Part shown: in pieces, positions 1 to 11,000 of the stretch
Layout of the letters: each line of letters begins with the position of its first letter
Position numbering within the stretch: position 1 is the first letter of the stretch
DNA from: Pelagophyceae sp. CCMP2097
Taxonomy: Eukaryota; Sar; Pelagophyceae
Assembly: GCA_026770575.1 (NCBI GenBank)
Contig: MU657220.1
Coordinates: 32,900 to 59,135, forward strand
DNA length: 26,236 nt
Reading direction: 5' to 3'
Notes under the pieces: generated by a model
Database searches by the model: none
The model's input: the letters and a program-made list of their open reading frames with translations, nothing else
What the model was told of the DNA's origin: nothing
Program-made: the position numbers and the translations under genes

Positions 1-3000
1 CCCACCCAGGCGCAGCCATTCTTGGTTGATCCGGCCTTAAACCACGTCGCAGAATCCGCGCACGTGGTTAACGCGTCGGCCGTCGGCGCGGGCGTTGGCT
101 TGAGGGACGGTGTGGGCGACGGCGCGGGCGTAGGCGTGAGAGAGGGCGCGAACGTGGGCGCAATGGTGGGCTTGGCCGTGGGCGCGATTGTGGGTGCGGC
201 CGTCGGCGCGGGCGTCGGCGACTCCGTGGGAGCGGGCGTGGGCGCGACCGTGGGCGCGGCCGTCGGCGCGGCCGTCGGCGACTCCGTGGGAGCTGTCGTG
301 GGCGCGACCGTCGGTGCGGGCGTCGGCGCGATCGTGGGCGCGGCCGTCGGCGACTCTGTGGGAGCGGCCGTGGGCGCGACCGTGGGCGCGGCCGTCGGCG
401 CGATCGTGGGCGCGGCCGACGGCGCGTCCGACGGTGCGGCTGTGGGCTTGGGCGACGGCGCGGGCGATGGCGCGTCAGATGGCGCGGCCGTGGGCTTGGG
501 CGACGGCGCGGGCGATGGCGCGTTCGATGGCGCGGCCGTGGGCTTGGGCGACGGCGCGGGCGATGGCGCGTTCGATGGCGCGGCCGTGGGCTTGGGCGAC
601 GGCGCGGGCGACGGCGCGGGCGACGGTGCGTCCGTGGGCTTGGGCGACGGCGCGGGCGTTGGCGCGTCCGACGGCGCGGCCGTGGGCTTGGGCGTGGGCA
701 TGGGCGTGGGCGTGACCGTGGGCTCGGCCGTAGGCGCTTGCGTGGGCGCAGCCGTGGGCGCAGCCGTGGGCGCGTTCGTCGGAAAGGGCGTCGGTGCCTC
801 CGTGGGCGCGGGCGTGGGCGCGAGCGTGGGTACATCAGTGGGCGCTGGCGAAGGAGCGGGCGTGGGTGCCGTCGTAGGCGCCGGCGTGGGCGCGAGCGTG
901 GGTGCCTCCGTGGGCGCCGGCGTGGGCGCGGCCGTGGGCGTCTTCGTCGGGACAGACGTCGGGATGACCGTCGGCGTCATCGTTGGAACGGCCGTCGGGA
1001 GGGCCGACGGCGGCGGCGTCGGGATGGCCGTCGGCGTCTTCGTCGGGACGGCCGTCGGCGTCGCGGTCGGCCGAAGGCAGTTTGCTTGAAGGTTTGGGTT
1101 TGCCTTCCAGGCGCCCGGGCCCGGCGCAGGGCCTCCTCTCTTTTCGGACCAGTCTTCAACAATATCCTCCGGGCGGAGCGCCGCGTCGTAGACGAACGCG
1201 AGCACGCCCGAATCCGCGCCGCACCCTTGCTCGGCGACGATCCAAGAACCAAAGACATTGTCGAAGAAGATGTAAAGGGGCTTGCCGGATTGAAAACCCT
1301 CGTAATACGAATGCCCAGAACACCGAACCGGTGCGTTTTGTTGGACGTACGTAGTGCTCATCAGCAAGAATTGCGACTCGCCCGACATTTGCAGGAAACG
1401 GCAGTTTGCAAAGGCGAAGGAGGGTGCCAACGAAGCCGTCGGCGATGAAGACGGATTCGTTGTCGGGATGGCCGACGGCTTGTTCGTCGGGATAGACGTC
1501 GGGAAGGCCGACGGCTTGGTTGTCGGGAGGGCCGTCGGCTTGTTCGTCGGGAGGTTGGTCGGGAGGTTCGACGGCTTTGTTGACGGGATGGCCGTCGGAT
1601 TCCCAGTCGGCCGGAGGCAGTCTGCCTTCAAGTTCGGGTTGGGTGTCCAGTCGCCTTCTCCGGGCGGTATGTCGAACCAGTCTTGGACAATGTCCTCTGG
1701 ACGGAGAGCCTGGTCGGCGTTGTACGCGAGCGCGTTGTAGTTCGCGCCACACCCAGACAAGCCGACGATCCATGCACCAAAGTCAAAGTAAATGTAAACC
1801 AATCTGCCGAACTGTTCACCTTCGTAATACGACCGCCCGGCGCACCCTGGCGGTGCTTTTTTTTGGACGTACGTAATTTTGAACGTCAAGGCGTCCGAAT
1901 TCCCGCCCGACAATTGCAGAAAGCGGCAGTTTGCAAAGGCAAAGGATGGTGCTGGTGTACTCGTCGGCGATGAAGACGGCGCGGGAAACGGCGGAGGCGA
2001 CGGCGCGAACGTCGACGTCGGCGCGGACGTGCTCGTCGCGGTCACGGACACGGATAAACGGCCTTGCGCGTCCACCGAACCGACGTCGACGGTGAGGTAT
2101 CGCTCGCCCGCTTCCGCGGCAGACGCGCTCAAGTCTAAAAGGAACGATCCGCCCGGTTTGAGGACTGCGTCTTTTAAAGACGTCGTTTCCGGTGTGGCGT
2201 CGACTAAGCAAGTGTTAGACAAAAGGCCAGTCCCGCCGGAATTCGCTTGCAACTCCTCCTGGTCCGCCCACGTCATCAAGACGCCGCCGTGCGCGGCGCG
2301 GTATTCGAGATACAGCCTTCTTTTTGGGATCATCGAAGCAATAGAAAGCCCGAGTAAAACCTTGCGGTCCGCCACGGGCGCATCCGCGGCCTGGAGCAGA
2401 AACGGCCCGCAGGGGCCGCACAGCGCTAGGTTGTCGTCGGAGTACGGCTCCACCAAAGCTACATCCGAGTCGACGAGCCAATCGAGATTTAATTTGGACT
2501 CAACTAAATATTGCGCCGACGGGTAGCCCAAAACCGCTTCGCTCGGAAGGAAGCCGTTGTTGCCCATTGCGGAAAAGGGCGACGCGTACTCTTCGTCGGA
2601 TGCAAAGGGCGTCTCAAAGTAGGCAACCGATCCCTTGGTCTCTTGATCGAAAGAGGCGTGGAGGAGTCCGAGGTTGTGGCCGAACTCGTGCACGATCACT
2701 AAAGCCCCGAACTCGTCTGCCGTCCAGCCGCCGACCATGACGACGTTTTCAGCGAATCCCAGCATACCCCGGCCGGCCCAGCCGCCCGTCTCGCATTTCG
2801 GGATAATAATCTGCCGGAAATCGAAATCAGCGGAGTTCAGCCCAAAAGTGCGTTGAGCGTAGTCCATGGCCAGGACGTTGACCGAAGTCGCTTTTAAATC
2901 ACCGATAAATTTCAAAGTTTTGCAGTCGTCCAACGAATAGTCGATGTTGACGTACACATAAGTCGGCTTTAACTCGAAGGCTCCGTAAGAGCCGAGTTTG

Positions 3001-4116
3001 TAAAAGTTGTCGACGTTGACGTACGTCGTTCTTAAATATTCCTCTACTGTGCCGCCATAGCTTCTGGATAGGAAGCCGTCGGTGGCATCATCGTAGCCTT
3101 TGTCGCAGTCCGCGTGAAAGGCCGTCGGACAAGTGATGTAAACGATGATGGACTTGATGCCCAAAGCGTAGTCCGTACTCTTGTCCCCCAAACGCGGCGT
3201 GCCCAAGGCGTAGGCCCAAGTCGTCTCTTCGCCCAAGTTGTCTCCGCCAAAGACGTAGTCCGGACTCGTCTCCTCGCCAAAGACGTAGTCTTCTAAACGG
3301 CCCTTGTGGAACTTACGCGCGCGCTCCCGTCCGTACGAGAGCGCCTCGTTGTGCTCCAACGCCCGTTCGAGGTCTGGAAACGCCTTTCGGCCGTCGCCGC
3401 TGGCGCAGTCAAAACCCTGCGAATGTTCCTCGCACCGAATCGTCGCTTCACTGGAAATGAACTCGCCGTCGAGGATAAAGCCGACGACGCTCGCGCCGAG
3501 CATTGACGTAGGAGCCTTGAGCCCACCGCGGAGACGCAGCGCGCCGCCTAGTGCGCAAAAGTGGCCCTCCCTCTAGGGTCCGACCGGGCCTCCCTGATCC
3601 GGGAAACTGACCTTGGCCGTGAAGCGTGACCGCGGCCTCTGAATCCTCGCGGAGCGCGCCCGTGGCAGTAATCGACGTGGCAACCGTCACTAAAACGTCG
3701 GCCCGCGAAACGACGGGCGCATCGGCCCGGCAGGCCGCGGGCGCGCGGTGCGGGCTGTTTGCGCCGAGCGCGAAGGAGAGCTCGACCGCGTCTGCAAAAT
3801 TTTTGTTGCGCACCAAATTTCGAAGCGTTTCGAGGCGCAGTTCGCAGGCGCCTTTCGCCGCGGCGTCTGAGTCGGCGCGCAGCACGGCATCGTGCGCAAA
3901 CTGGGCCGGCCCGGCGCGCAGGCCGCGCGCGACGAGGCCGGGCGGCGCGGCGAAGAGGCCTTGCTGCGCGTCGCCGTCGCCGCGCTCAAGGGCGCCGGGA
4001 GCCCGCGCCCCCGCGGCTAATGCGACGGCGAGGCAGAGCAGGCCCGCGCGGCGCGGCGCGGCGGGCTCTCGGGCCGCCGCCGGGCACGCCAGCATCAGTA
4101 GAAGCGACACTCGCAT
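1..4116 (-). CDS. Secreted M11 (gametolysin-type) zinc metalloprotease, partial at 3' end
   Basis: Two exons join in frame: 4116-3612 and 3547 down to beyond position 1. The 64-nt intron has donor GTCAGT and acceptor CACTAG. The start MRVSLLLMLACPAAA looks like a signal peptide. The zinc motif HEFGHNLGLLH lies at 2690-2658 (residues 455-465) and is followed by a Met-turn-like SAMGNN, as in peptidase family M11. After the catalytic domain come two related modules of about 110 residues (704-812 and 879-992), each starting FANCRFLQ and containing TYVQ, SYYEG and LRPEDIV. A Pro/Thr/Ser linker separates them, and about 330 residues of PT/PA repeats follow. At the window edge the frame continues into a Cys-rich stretch (CADSATWFKAGSTKNGCAWV), so coding goes on. 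The product is at least 1350 residues. Family knowledge: M11 enzymes cleave extracellular-matrix glycoproteins. The natural substrate here is unknown. Confidence 0.85.
82..1076 (-). repeat. Pro/Thr/Ala repeat tail coding region of the M11 protease
   Basis: GC-rich degenerate repeats of 6 and 12 nt (minus-strand units like GCGCCCACG and CCGTCGCCC) keep the protease frame open and encode APTPAPT, APSPKPT and similar units. This is a mucin- or hydroxyproline-like low-complexity tail. It is open in several frames on both strands, so it gives false long ORFs (VGAGVGA on plus, RPRPRR on minus). Confidence 0.75.
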
Positions 4117-4875
4117 CCTCGACGGTGACGGCTCAACTCAAAGTACGCGTCACGAAACACGACACTTCCGAGGGCAAAAATTTGACGCGACGAATTTGCA
4201 AATTGCCACGTGCCTAACTCCGAGGATTAGAAAATTTAAGATTCTCTCTCGTTTTGCTGAGACACGAAGGTATGATCTTAGGTATCGGAGTTGGGGCTCG
4301 GGGCGGCTGCGTTGGGTCCGGGGGGTCCTTCGCCGTGGCGCTGTAGGAGAATGCGCTCGCCGGCCGCGTGTGGCGATTTATATCGGCGGTTTTGTGGTTT
4401 GGCCGTTTTTTCCAGCCTTGACGCGGGCGCATCACGACGGGCCGTCGCGCGGTGGCCTCACCTCCTGATTCCTTGGACGCAGCTCGACGGTGGCTCCATG
4501 TCTTTGCGTAATTCGGAGGCGCCCAAGACTCGAGGTGCACTTTGCGCGACTCTGCAATCTCGAAAGTGCACCTCGACGAGGCAGGCGTGCTCCTTGCGGC
4601 GCCCGCCGGGGTGCGCCCAAGGAAGTCGCCACAGGCCACGCCGCGATGGACGGCGCTCACTGTCAGATCAGACGCCAACCCGGTGTGCAAGCATCCGCCC
4701 GAATTCATTATCCGATCCGAGTCCGTACGTCGCGCCTCCGTTCGGAGCTCGGAGCGTCGCGTCGCAGCGGCGGAATTCTCTGCGCTCGCCTCGAGGGGCC
4801 TCGGAGCCCCGGGCGCGCCCCCTGGTCCGCTCGGGGGGCATGCCGGCCGCCACCGGGCGGCGCGCCCGGTCGTAA
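4117..4875. other. Intergenic region upstream of the M11 gene; short hairpin inside
   Basis: No gene is recognised on either strand; the open frames overlap one another and carry no motif. The part next to 4116 should hold the protease promoter. A 13-bp inverted repeat lies at 4531-4543 (CGAGGTGCACTTT) and 4563-4575, with a 19-nt loop. The last three bases (TAA, 4873-4875) are the left target duplication of the adjacent element. Confidence 0.5.
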
Positions 4876-5442
4876 GGGCCCCGAAGGGGCCGGCGGCTAT
4901 TACTAACTAAGGATTGTTTCCACTTTTACCATACGACTCGGCACGCGCCGCCAACGCCGACGCGGCGCAACGGCGCTTCGAACGTAGTCTTTGCGGCGGC
5001 CGCCGCGTTGTCACCAGTCAATTTGTTTGAAAATCACCGCAATTTACGAAAATCACCGTTATTTTTTCAAAAATCATCAAATTTAAAATTTTGGAAATTT
5101 TAGACGCCACTTAGCGCATTCGACGCGCGCTGACGCGGCGAGTCCGAATCTGTCACTTTTAGCGCGTTTCGCGAAATACGGTATTTTCAGCGATAAACGT
5201 CATTCGACGTTTTTTACAACGGCTTTTGGATTACTATGTGATCCGCGGCGAGACAAGGCTCTTGTCGAGAAAAGTAAGCTAGGCACCGCGTTTAATTCAG
5301 GCTACGACAGGTGAAGGGGGTCCCACGGTCTAAATCGGCGTTTTTTTTTAGACCGCAAGGAACGTTCTTTCGAAAGTCACATTGAAGGTTTAAAAGTGGA
5401 AAAATCCTTAAATAGTAATAGGCGCCGGCCCCTGCGGGGCCC
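4876..5442. mobile_element. MITE-like element, copy 1 (PIF/Harbinger-like ends)
   Basis: The two ends are inverted copies of each other. The left end begins GGGCCCCGAAGGGGCC and goes on to GGCTATTACTA. The right end, reverse-complemented, begins GGGCCCCGCAGGGGCC and goes on to GCCTATTACTA: 28 of the first 30 bases match, and similarity extends to about 53 bp, through a shared TCCACTTTTA. The element is flanked by TAA on both sides (4873-4875 and 5443-5445). The interior is AT-rich against GC-rich surroundings and has no coding potential. Family knowledge: 3-bp TAA/TTA duplications and G-rich ends are typical of PIF/Harbinger-derived MITEs. The superfamily is an inference. A diverged second copy lies near 19490-20007. 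Confidence 0.7.
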
Positions 5443-5444
5443 TA

Positions 5445-5963
5445 ATGTTTGAGCAGTGCGACCTGCTCACGCCCATTCTGCGGCTGGCGGCCTCGCCGAA
5501 CGGCCTCCTCGTCACGAAGCACGTCGCCCGCGACGCGCCTGCCGTGACGCTGGCCCTGCGCAAGCTCGTCTGGCAGGACCGCATTTTGAAAGGCATCGCA
5601 ATCCTCAAGGGGCACACCGACACAGTCGAATGCTGCGCGTTCTCGCCCGACGGCAAGCGCATCGTGACAGCGAGCGACAAGACGGCACGGCTGTGGGACG
5701 CCGAGACGGGCGCGCTGCTGACGACGCTCGAGGGGCACACCGGCACCGTCTGGAGCTGCGCGTTCTCGCCCGATGGCAAGCGCATCTTGACGACGAGTAA
5801 CGACGGGACAGCGCGGGTTTGGGACGCCGAGACGGGCGCGCTGCTGACGACGCTCGAGGGGCACACCGGCACCATCTGGAGCTGCGCGTTCTCGCCCGAC
5901 GGCAAGCACGTCGTCACTACGAGCGACGACGGCACGGCGCGGCTCTGGGACGCCGTGCTCTAA
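5445..5963 (+). CDS. WD40-repeat protein, short (172 aa), possibly a truncated copy
   Basis: After about 55 residues with no recognised motif come three WD40 repeats of the GHTxTVWSCAFSPDGK type, each ending in TARLWDAETG or a close variant. Three blades cannot close a beta-propeller (seven is usual), so this is either a fragment, a piece that pairs with other blades, or the start of a longer gene cut by a stop at 5961-5963. The chosen ATG lies at the very end of the MITE: its A is the last base of the TAA target duplication. The natural start may therefore have been lost or replaced by the insertion. No other domain is visible. The family acts as a protein-interaction scaffold; the partner here is unknown. 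Confidence 0.6.
   Translation: MFEQCDLLTPILRLAASPNGLLVTKHVARDAPAVTLALRKLVWQDRILKGIAILKGHTDTVECCAFSPDGKRIVTASDKTARLWDAETGALLTTLEGHTGTVWSCAFSPDGKRILTTSNDGTARVWDAETGALLTTLEGHTGTIWSCAFSPDGKHVVTTSDDGTARLWDAVL
5695..5946 (+). repeat. 126-bp tandem duplication inside the WD40 ORF
   Basis: Units 5695-5820 and 5821-5946 are near-identical, both starting GGGACGCCGAGACGGGCG. Each encodes one WD40 blade of 42 residues. The near identity at DNA level suggests recent blade duplication. Confidence 0.75.
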
Positions 5964-6674
5964 CGTCGGGCTTCGGCGGTGCAACCCGGCCGCTGGGCCG
6001 CCAGCTGCTCCCAGGAGCCCTCGTCGCCAGAGTTCCGGACCCCAACCTGAAAATAAACGACTATGCATCTTCCTCGACTGCGGGACTGTCGCTGTGGTCC
6101 TCGAGCAGGGGCGCCCTCCGACGGCGGCCGTCGAGACGTGGCCGATGAATTTTTCGCCGAGCGCCTCCTCGGGCAGCCGATGGCGGCTCTTGCAGAGGCG
6201 CGCCTCTCTCGAGGTCGGAGCCTCCAAGAGCCGCTTCCGGTGTCTGTTTGTTCTTTCAGCGCCTCTGCGACGGCACGCGGGCTCCAAGGGCGGTCCTCGC
6301 TACGGACGCTAGCGGAATCGGACGCTGGCAGAGTCGGATGCAAGGGACCATTCAGGGCGTTTTTTTGTGATGAAACGTTGCGACAACAGGTCCACGCCGT
6401 GTCCGCCCGCGGCCGCCGCGCGCAGCCCGTGGCGCGCCGCTCGAACCTCGCACGCCGACGATGGACGCCTGTATCGTATCGTGTCCGGCGCCTATTCGGA
6501 ATGATTGGACGTCCCGGGCGTGCCGACGTGATTCAGGCTTGCCGACCATCAGCCGCGCAAGCGCGGTGGACCAGAGGCAGTGCAGCCGCCCGAATTCGAT
6601 CCGATCCAAAGTTCGTAGGCCGTCGAGATCAGACTCGGGACGAGGGGGAGGCGAGTAAAAAAGACTCCAAAGTA

Positions 6675-6797
6675 ACACAACTTTTGCCTGCAAGGATGTC
6701 CGGTGTCACGGACTTCCAGGATCGCAAGAGCAGGCTGGGCTTGACCTCGATCCGTCGCCCGTGACAACGGACACTCGAGAAAAGGCAAAAGTTGCGT
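6675..6797. repeat. Imperfect inverted repeat, arms of about 37-39 bp
   Basis: The arm at 6675-6711 (containing CAACTTTTGCCT and GTGTCACGG) is repeated inverted at 6759-6797, with a spacer of about 47 bp. A transcript across it could fold into a hairpin. It could also be a small transposon relic; no target duplication was seen. Confidence 0.6.
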
Positions 6798-7211
6798 GGT
6801 CTCAAAGTTTGGGCTCTGCGAGGGCTCTATAAAGCCTGGACGCACTCGCATAGGCAGTTTGAGCGGCCTGCACGGGAGGGTGCCCCCTTTGCATCTATGG
6901 GCCTCGGAATCCGCGTCGCCTGCGTGCACGGTTCAAGTTAGTTGTGAGGTCTCGGAACAAATCGTCCCTTTTTGTGAACGTGAGCCTTTGGGGTGCGAAA
7001 AAGCAGCCGCGAGCGTTGGAACTTCGAAACTGAGCCGCCGACGGGGAGCCGCCGACGGGGCGCGCCTTGATATACATCGGCGGACCCACTCGAGTGACTA
7101 CTACACTCCATGAATTAGGAAGCCCTCGTCAGGGCGACGTCCGTAGTGCCCGACACTCGACCTTTATTGCGATCACCTCTCCTCTCACTACTTCTACATG
7201 TATGATGCACT

Positions 7212-7240
7212 CCAATGAGGCTCCTTGCCGGTATATAAAA
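7212..7240 (+). promoter_or_regulatory. CCAAT and TATA-like promoter elements, plus strand
   Basis: CCAAT at 7212-7216 and TATATAAAA at 7232-7240 are spaced like a core promoter pointing right. No convincing plus-strand gene follows: the region downstream is antisense to the 3' end of the histidine kinase. It may drive a noncoding or antisense RNA, or be chance. Confidence 0.3.
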
Positions 7241-7615
7241 GAGCCCCTCGTGCCTCATCCGAACGGATTAGGGTCTTCGGCCAATTGTTTTCGACGCTGT
7301 TTGACAGCATCGCGCCCCCTATCGGGCCGCGGGGTCTCCGAGGCAGGCGCGGGTCTAAGCAGATCCCGAGAGGATACCGGACTCGTCGCCTCGCGGGGTG
7401 GCGTGTTTCACGTAAATGTAAGCCTGAGGAGCACGCGTGACGCGTCAGTTATGCAAAATCGGACCATTGCGGTCGTGGCGCGTCGTCGCGGCTTAATTGC
7501 GCCGAGGTGCACGCGCCACGGTCGTCTGGTGAAGTCAGCGCGTGGCCGCGGCGCGTGCTGCGCCTCGAAGCGGTCCGCGTATACGCGCCTCGAGACGGAG
7601 CGCGGCGGTGCCGTT

Positions 7616-8085
7616 CTAGAGGTGGCGCGGCGACACGCCTACGCTCCGGCGTCGCGCGCGGCGGAGGGCCGAGGTGCAGCGCGCCCGAAAAGGCACAAAA
7701 AAAAAAAAAGGCACAAAAAAAGGCGCACACGCCTCACCATGTTTGTCCGCCGCCGGCGTGGTCCCGTGCCTCGCGGCGTGGGCCGATCTCGCGGCGTCCC
7801 GCCGGATCGCGGGCCAGGGGGTCTGCGTCCGGGACTTTTTCCGCTTGGGCGTGGCACACCGGCGCTGGTCCGCGCGTTGGAATCTTGGATGTACTTTTAC
7901 AACATCTTCAAGCACAGCCCTCAGCGAAGCCGCCGTCAGCTTCTTCCCAAGAGACCCGTCGGCCCCCGCCGCCACGTAGCGCTCGGCGTCGTCCGGCGAG
8001 TCGTTAGCCGAGACGATGAAGATCACTCGAGGCACGTTGCCCTCCTCCGCGTCAAGAGCGCGGCACTCGCGGCAGACGTCGAGAC
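7616..8085 (-). CDS. Kinase exon: second half of the receiver and C-terminal tail
   Basis: Acceptor CCAACTAG restores Gly667. The exon reads LDVCRECRAL, PRVIFIVSANDSPDD and GADGSLGKKL, completing the receiver with its conserved Ser and Lys. After LEDVV the frame goes on for about 90 basic and Phe-rich residues over poly-T tracts (7687-7720). That tail is doubtful: a donor-like GTAAAAGT right after the receiver could move the true end elsewhere. Confidence 0.75.
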
Positions 8086-11000
8086 CTAGTTGGAAGCGTG
8101 GGGGCGCTGCCCTCCACGTGAGACCCAGAAGGGTTTGCCCTGAAGACCCGCGCGTCGGGTTTGCGCGTTTTGGCCGACCCGTCTTTGAGTGGGTCTGGCC
8201 GTGGCCTGACCCCGAGAAGGCGGGTTTGGTCGTTTGACAAACCAGCGACCCAAGGGTGCGGCACAAATTGAAAGCCAGAGTCTCCAGGGCCGTCTCGAGG
8301 GGCCGTCTCAAGGCGCCGTTTCGAGTGGCAGTTTCGAGGCATCGTCTCCAGGGGCTGTCTCGAGGGTCCGTCTCGAGGGTCCGTCTCCAGGGGCCGTCTC
8401 GAGGAGCTGGAGATAGGAACAGCGACGGGTTCGGGTTTGCCCTTCAACCCGCGGGTCGGGTTTGCCAGGTTACAGCGTTTTGGCCGACCCGTCTTTGAGT
8501 GGGGTCTGACCGTGGCCCGAACCCGACCTCTCGAATACGGGTTTGACAAACTTCGGGTTTGACAAACTTGAGACCCTTTGGGTTCGGCACAAATTGAGCA
8601 CCCCGGAAACACCGTTCCTGCTCCTGGCTGAACGGCGCCGCCACCGGGTGCTCGACAGTCTGCAAGACCTCTCTGGCGGCCACTTGCACGGCTTCTGCGC
8701 GGTCTCTTGCAAGGCCTCTTTTTGAAGGGCCCTTGAAAAGCCTGGAGGGACGGGCCCCGCAAGGTCTCTTTTCAATTGGATCGCACAGCTCGCGCGTCTT
8801 TCGAGCGGCGCCCTCCGAAAAGGCACTCGCGGCGCGGATCGGGCCTCGGGAGCCACGGTTCACGCGATGGGCCATCTCGAAGGGCCGTTTAAAAAGACCG
8901 CTTCGAGGGGCCCTCTCGAGTGGTCGTCTCGAAGAGCCGTTTGAAAAGACCGTTTCGAGGAGCCGGCGAGGGTGGCCTTCTTGAGGGGCCGCCTCGAGGG
9001 GCCCTCCAAAGGCGCCGCTTCGAGGCGTCGTCTCAAGGGGCCGGCATGCGGGGCCTTCTCGAAGGGCCGTCCAAAGGCGCAGTTTCGAGGAGCCGTCCCG
9101 TAGGGCCGGCGAGAGGGGCCGTCTCGTAAGGCCGTCTGGCAGAGGGGCCGTTTCGAGGGGGCCTTATCGAGGCGGCGAGCAAGGCCTTTTCAAGAGCTTG
9201 AGGCGCCGTTTCGAGGGGCCGTCTCGAGTGGCCAAATAGAGGGGGCTTGACGAAGGCGCCGCGGAGAAGGGGCCGTTTCAAAGGGCCCGTCTCGATATTC
9301 CCCTCGAAGGACCGTCTGGTGGGGACAGATGCACCATGGCAGAAGACCGCCCCAAACAAACGCGCAAGGAAGCGCGCACCGTTCTTGGTGTGGTGCACGG
9401 GCGCGAAATTAAAGTCGAGGAGAACAACGTCGCAGTCCGAATCCACCACCGCCTGCGAGAACCCGTCGATCGATTCGCGCGTCTCGCCCGCGAGCACGGG
9501 CGACCGAGAAGTCACTTTGGCCGCTAATCGCGCAAACGTCTTCCTGAACGTCGCACTGTCGTCTGCCATGGCCATCTTCAACTCCAAAAGCTCCACGGGC
9601 ACCGCCTTGCTCACCGCGCTCGCTTTTTGAGCGCCGGAAATGGTCAAGTCTGGCAGCTCTAACTTCGCCACGACACCATCCTCTAATAAAAGTAATCGAA
9701 CGGTGCCCCCTAAAGCCAACGCCGCCGCCGCCGCCATTGGGAATCCATCTCCGCTGGAGAGCTCGGCGGCGTGCTCGTGGGCGCGCTTGCCTTCCGCGAG
9801 AGCGATGTCGTTCAAGGCGTCCTCGCCGAGTGACAACAATTGAGCGTGCTCTGGACCAGACCAATTCCGCAACTCGAGAGTCAAGCACGCCCGGTCCTCG
9901 ACGGCATCAATCTTGACTGACAGAGTTGGGGGCTTCAGGGCGTCGCCGTATTTAAAAGCGTTGCTGAGCATGTTGTCGACGATGATATTGAATAAGACCC
10001 TAGGGAGACGCCTTTGGTGCTCGACGGAATCCACATTCGCGACTTTTGAGCGGCCGCCGGAGGACACTCCTTTCGAGGCTCGCGGCGGTACGGACCGTCG
10101 GGCACTGGGAGACCACGCGCCTCCCCGCAGGCACCGCCGACGCCTTCCCGGCGGAAGGGCCTTTGTCGGTTTGAGGGGCAGTCCGAGAGAGACGGAACCG
10201 CAGAGGGCCCTTTCGGGCTTTGCAGGGTCCCTCGAGAGACCGCCGACGGCCCCGCGAGGGCCCGTATCCTCGAGGGCCCTGCGGGGTCCATCGAGAGGCC
10301 GTGCACGGGCCCTCGAGAGATCGGAGACGGAACATCGAGGCCCTCTAGGGCCCTGTACGGTCTCGAGAGAGACCGCAGGCAGACCTCGAGAGAGACCGCA
10401 GGCAGACCTCGAGAGGGCCCATCTCCCGGGGCCCGTCTCTCCTCGAGGGACCCGCACGCCACCTCTAGACCGTCGATAGCCTCTCGAGGGCGCGTCTCCT
10501 CGAGGGCCTCGCACGGCCCCGAGAGACCGTCAAAGGATCTCGAGAGGGCCTGTCTCTCGGGACCCGCCTCCTCGAGGGCACTGCACGCCCCCCTCGAGAC
10601 CGTGCACGGTCCCTCGAGGGCCCGTCTCTCCTCGAGGACACCGCACGGTCCCTCGAGAGACCGTGCACGGTCCCTCGAGGGCCTTTCTCCTCGAGGGTCC
10701 CGCACGGTCCCTCGAGTGACCGCCGACGGAACCTCGAGGGCCACGCACGGTCCCTCGAGACCGTCGAAAGCCCACATGGCCCAGTCTCTCCTCCAGGTCG
10801 CTGCACGGTCCTGCGAGACCGTCGAAGGACCTCGAGGGCCCGTAATCCTCGAGGCCCCTGCACGGTCACTCGAGAGACCGTCAATGGCGCGCCTCCTCGA
10901 AGGCCACGCGCGGTTCCTCAACGGACCTCGACGTCAGCCTGCGGTCCGTTAAGGGCCCGTCCCCGGAGAACTCCTCTCCAGTCTTCGAAAGGCCGTAGAA

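Larger units (their letters stand above)
5964..7615. other. Region without a recognised gene between WD40 ORF and kinase 3' end
   Basis: Several overlapping frames are open on both strands, but none has a motif, signal peptide or convincing composition. Visible structure: a long inverted repeat at 6675-6797, a 14-bp direct tandem at 7032-7059 (GAGCCGCCGACGGG twice), and a TATA/CCAAT pair at 7212-7240 pointing rightward. Confidence 0.4.

Noticed and set aside
68..835. Arg/Pro-rich 255-residue ORF on the minus strand
   Set aside because: It is out of frame with the M11 protease reading through the same repeats, and its RP composition is an artefact of the GC-rich units.
22..1089. 355-residue Gly/Val/Ala-rich ORF on the plus strand (VGAGVGA repeats)
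   Set aside because: It is antisense to the M11 protease tail. The minus frame joins the catalytic domain, keeps PT-rich meaning and continues into a Cys-rich domain at the edge.
5442..6287. 281-residue minus-strand ORF antisense to the WD40 gene
   Set aside because: The strand with clear GHTxxVWSCAFSPDGK repeats is the plus strand; the minus frame lacks any motif.
8279..9300. CRISPR-like array
   Set aside because: The units are contiguous 13-mers without unique spacers and vary by point changes; the context is eukaryotic.
10000..10514. N-terminal extension of the HATPase ORF up to 10514
   Set aside because: It runs through the intron repeats. The acceptor CTCCCTAG at 10000 joins in phase with the exon ending at 11420.
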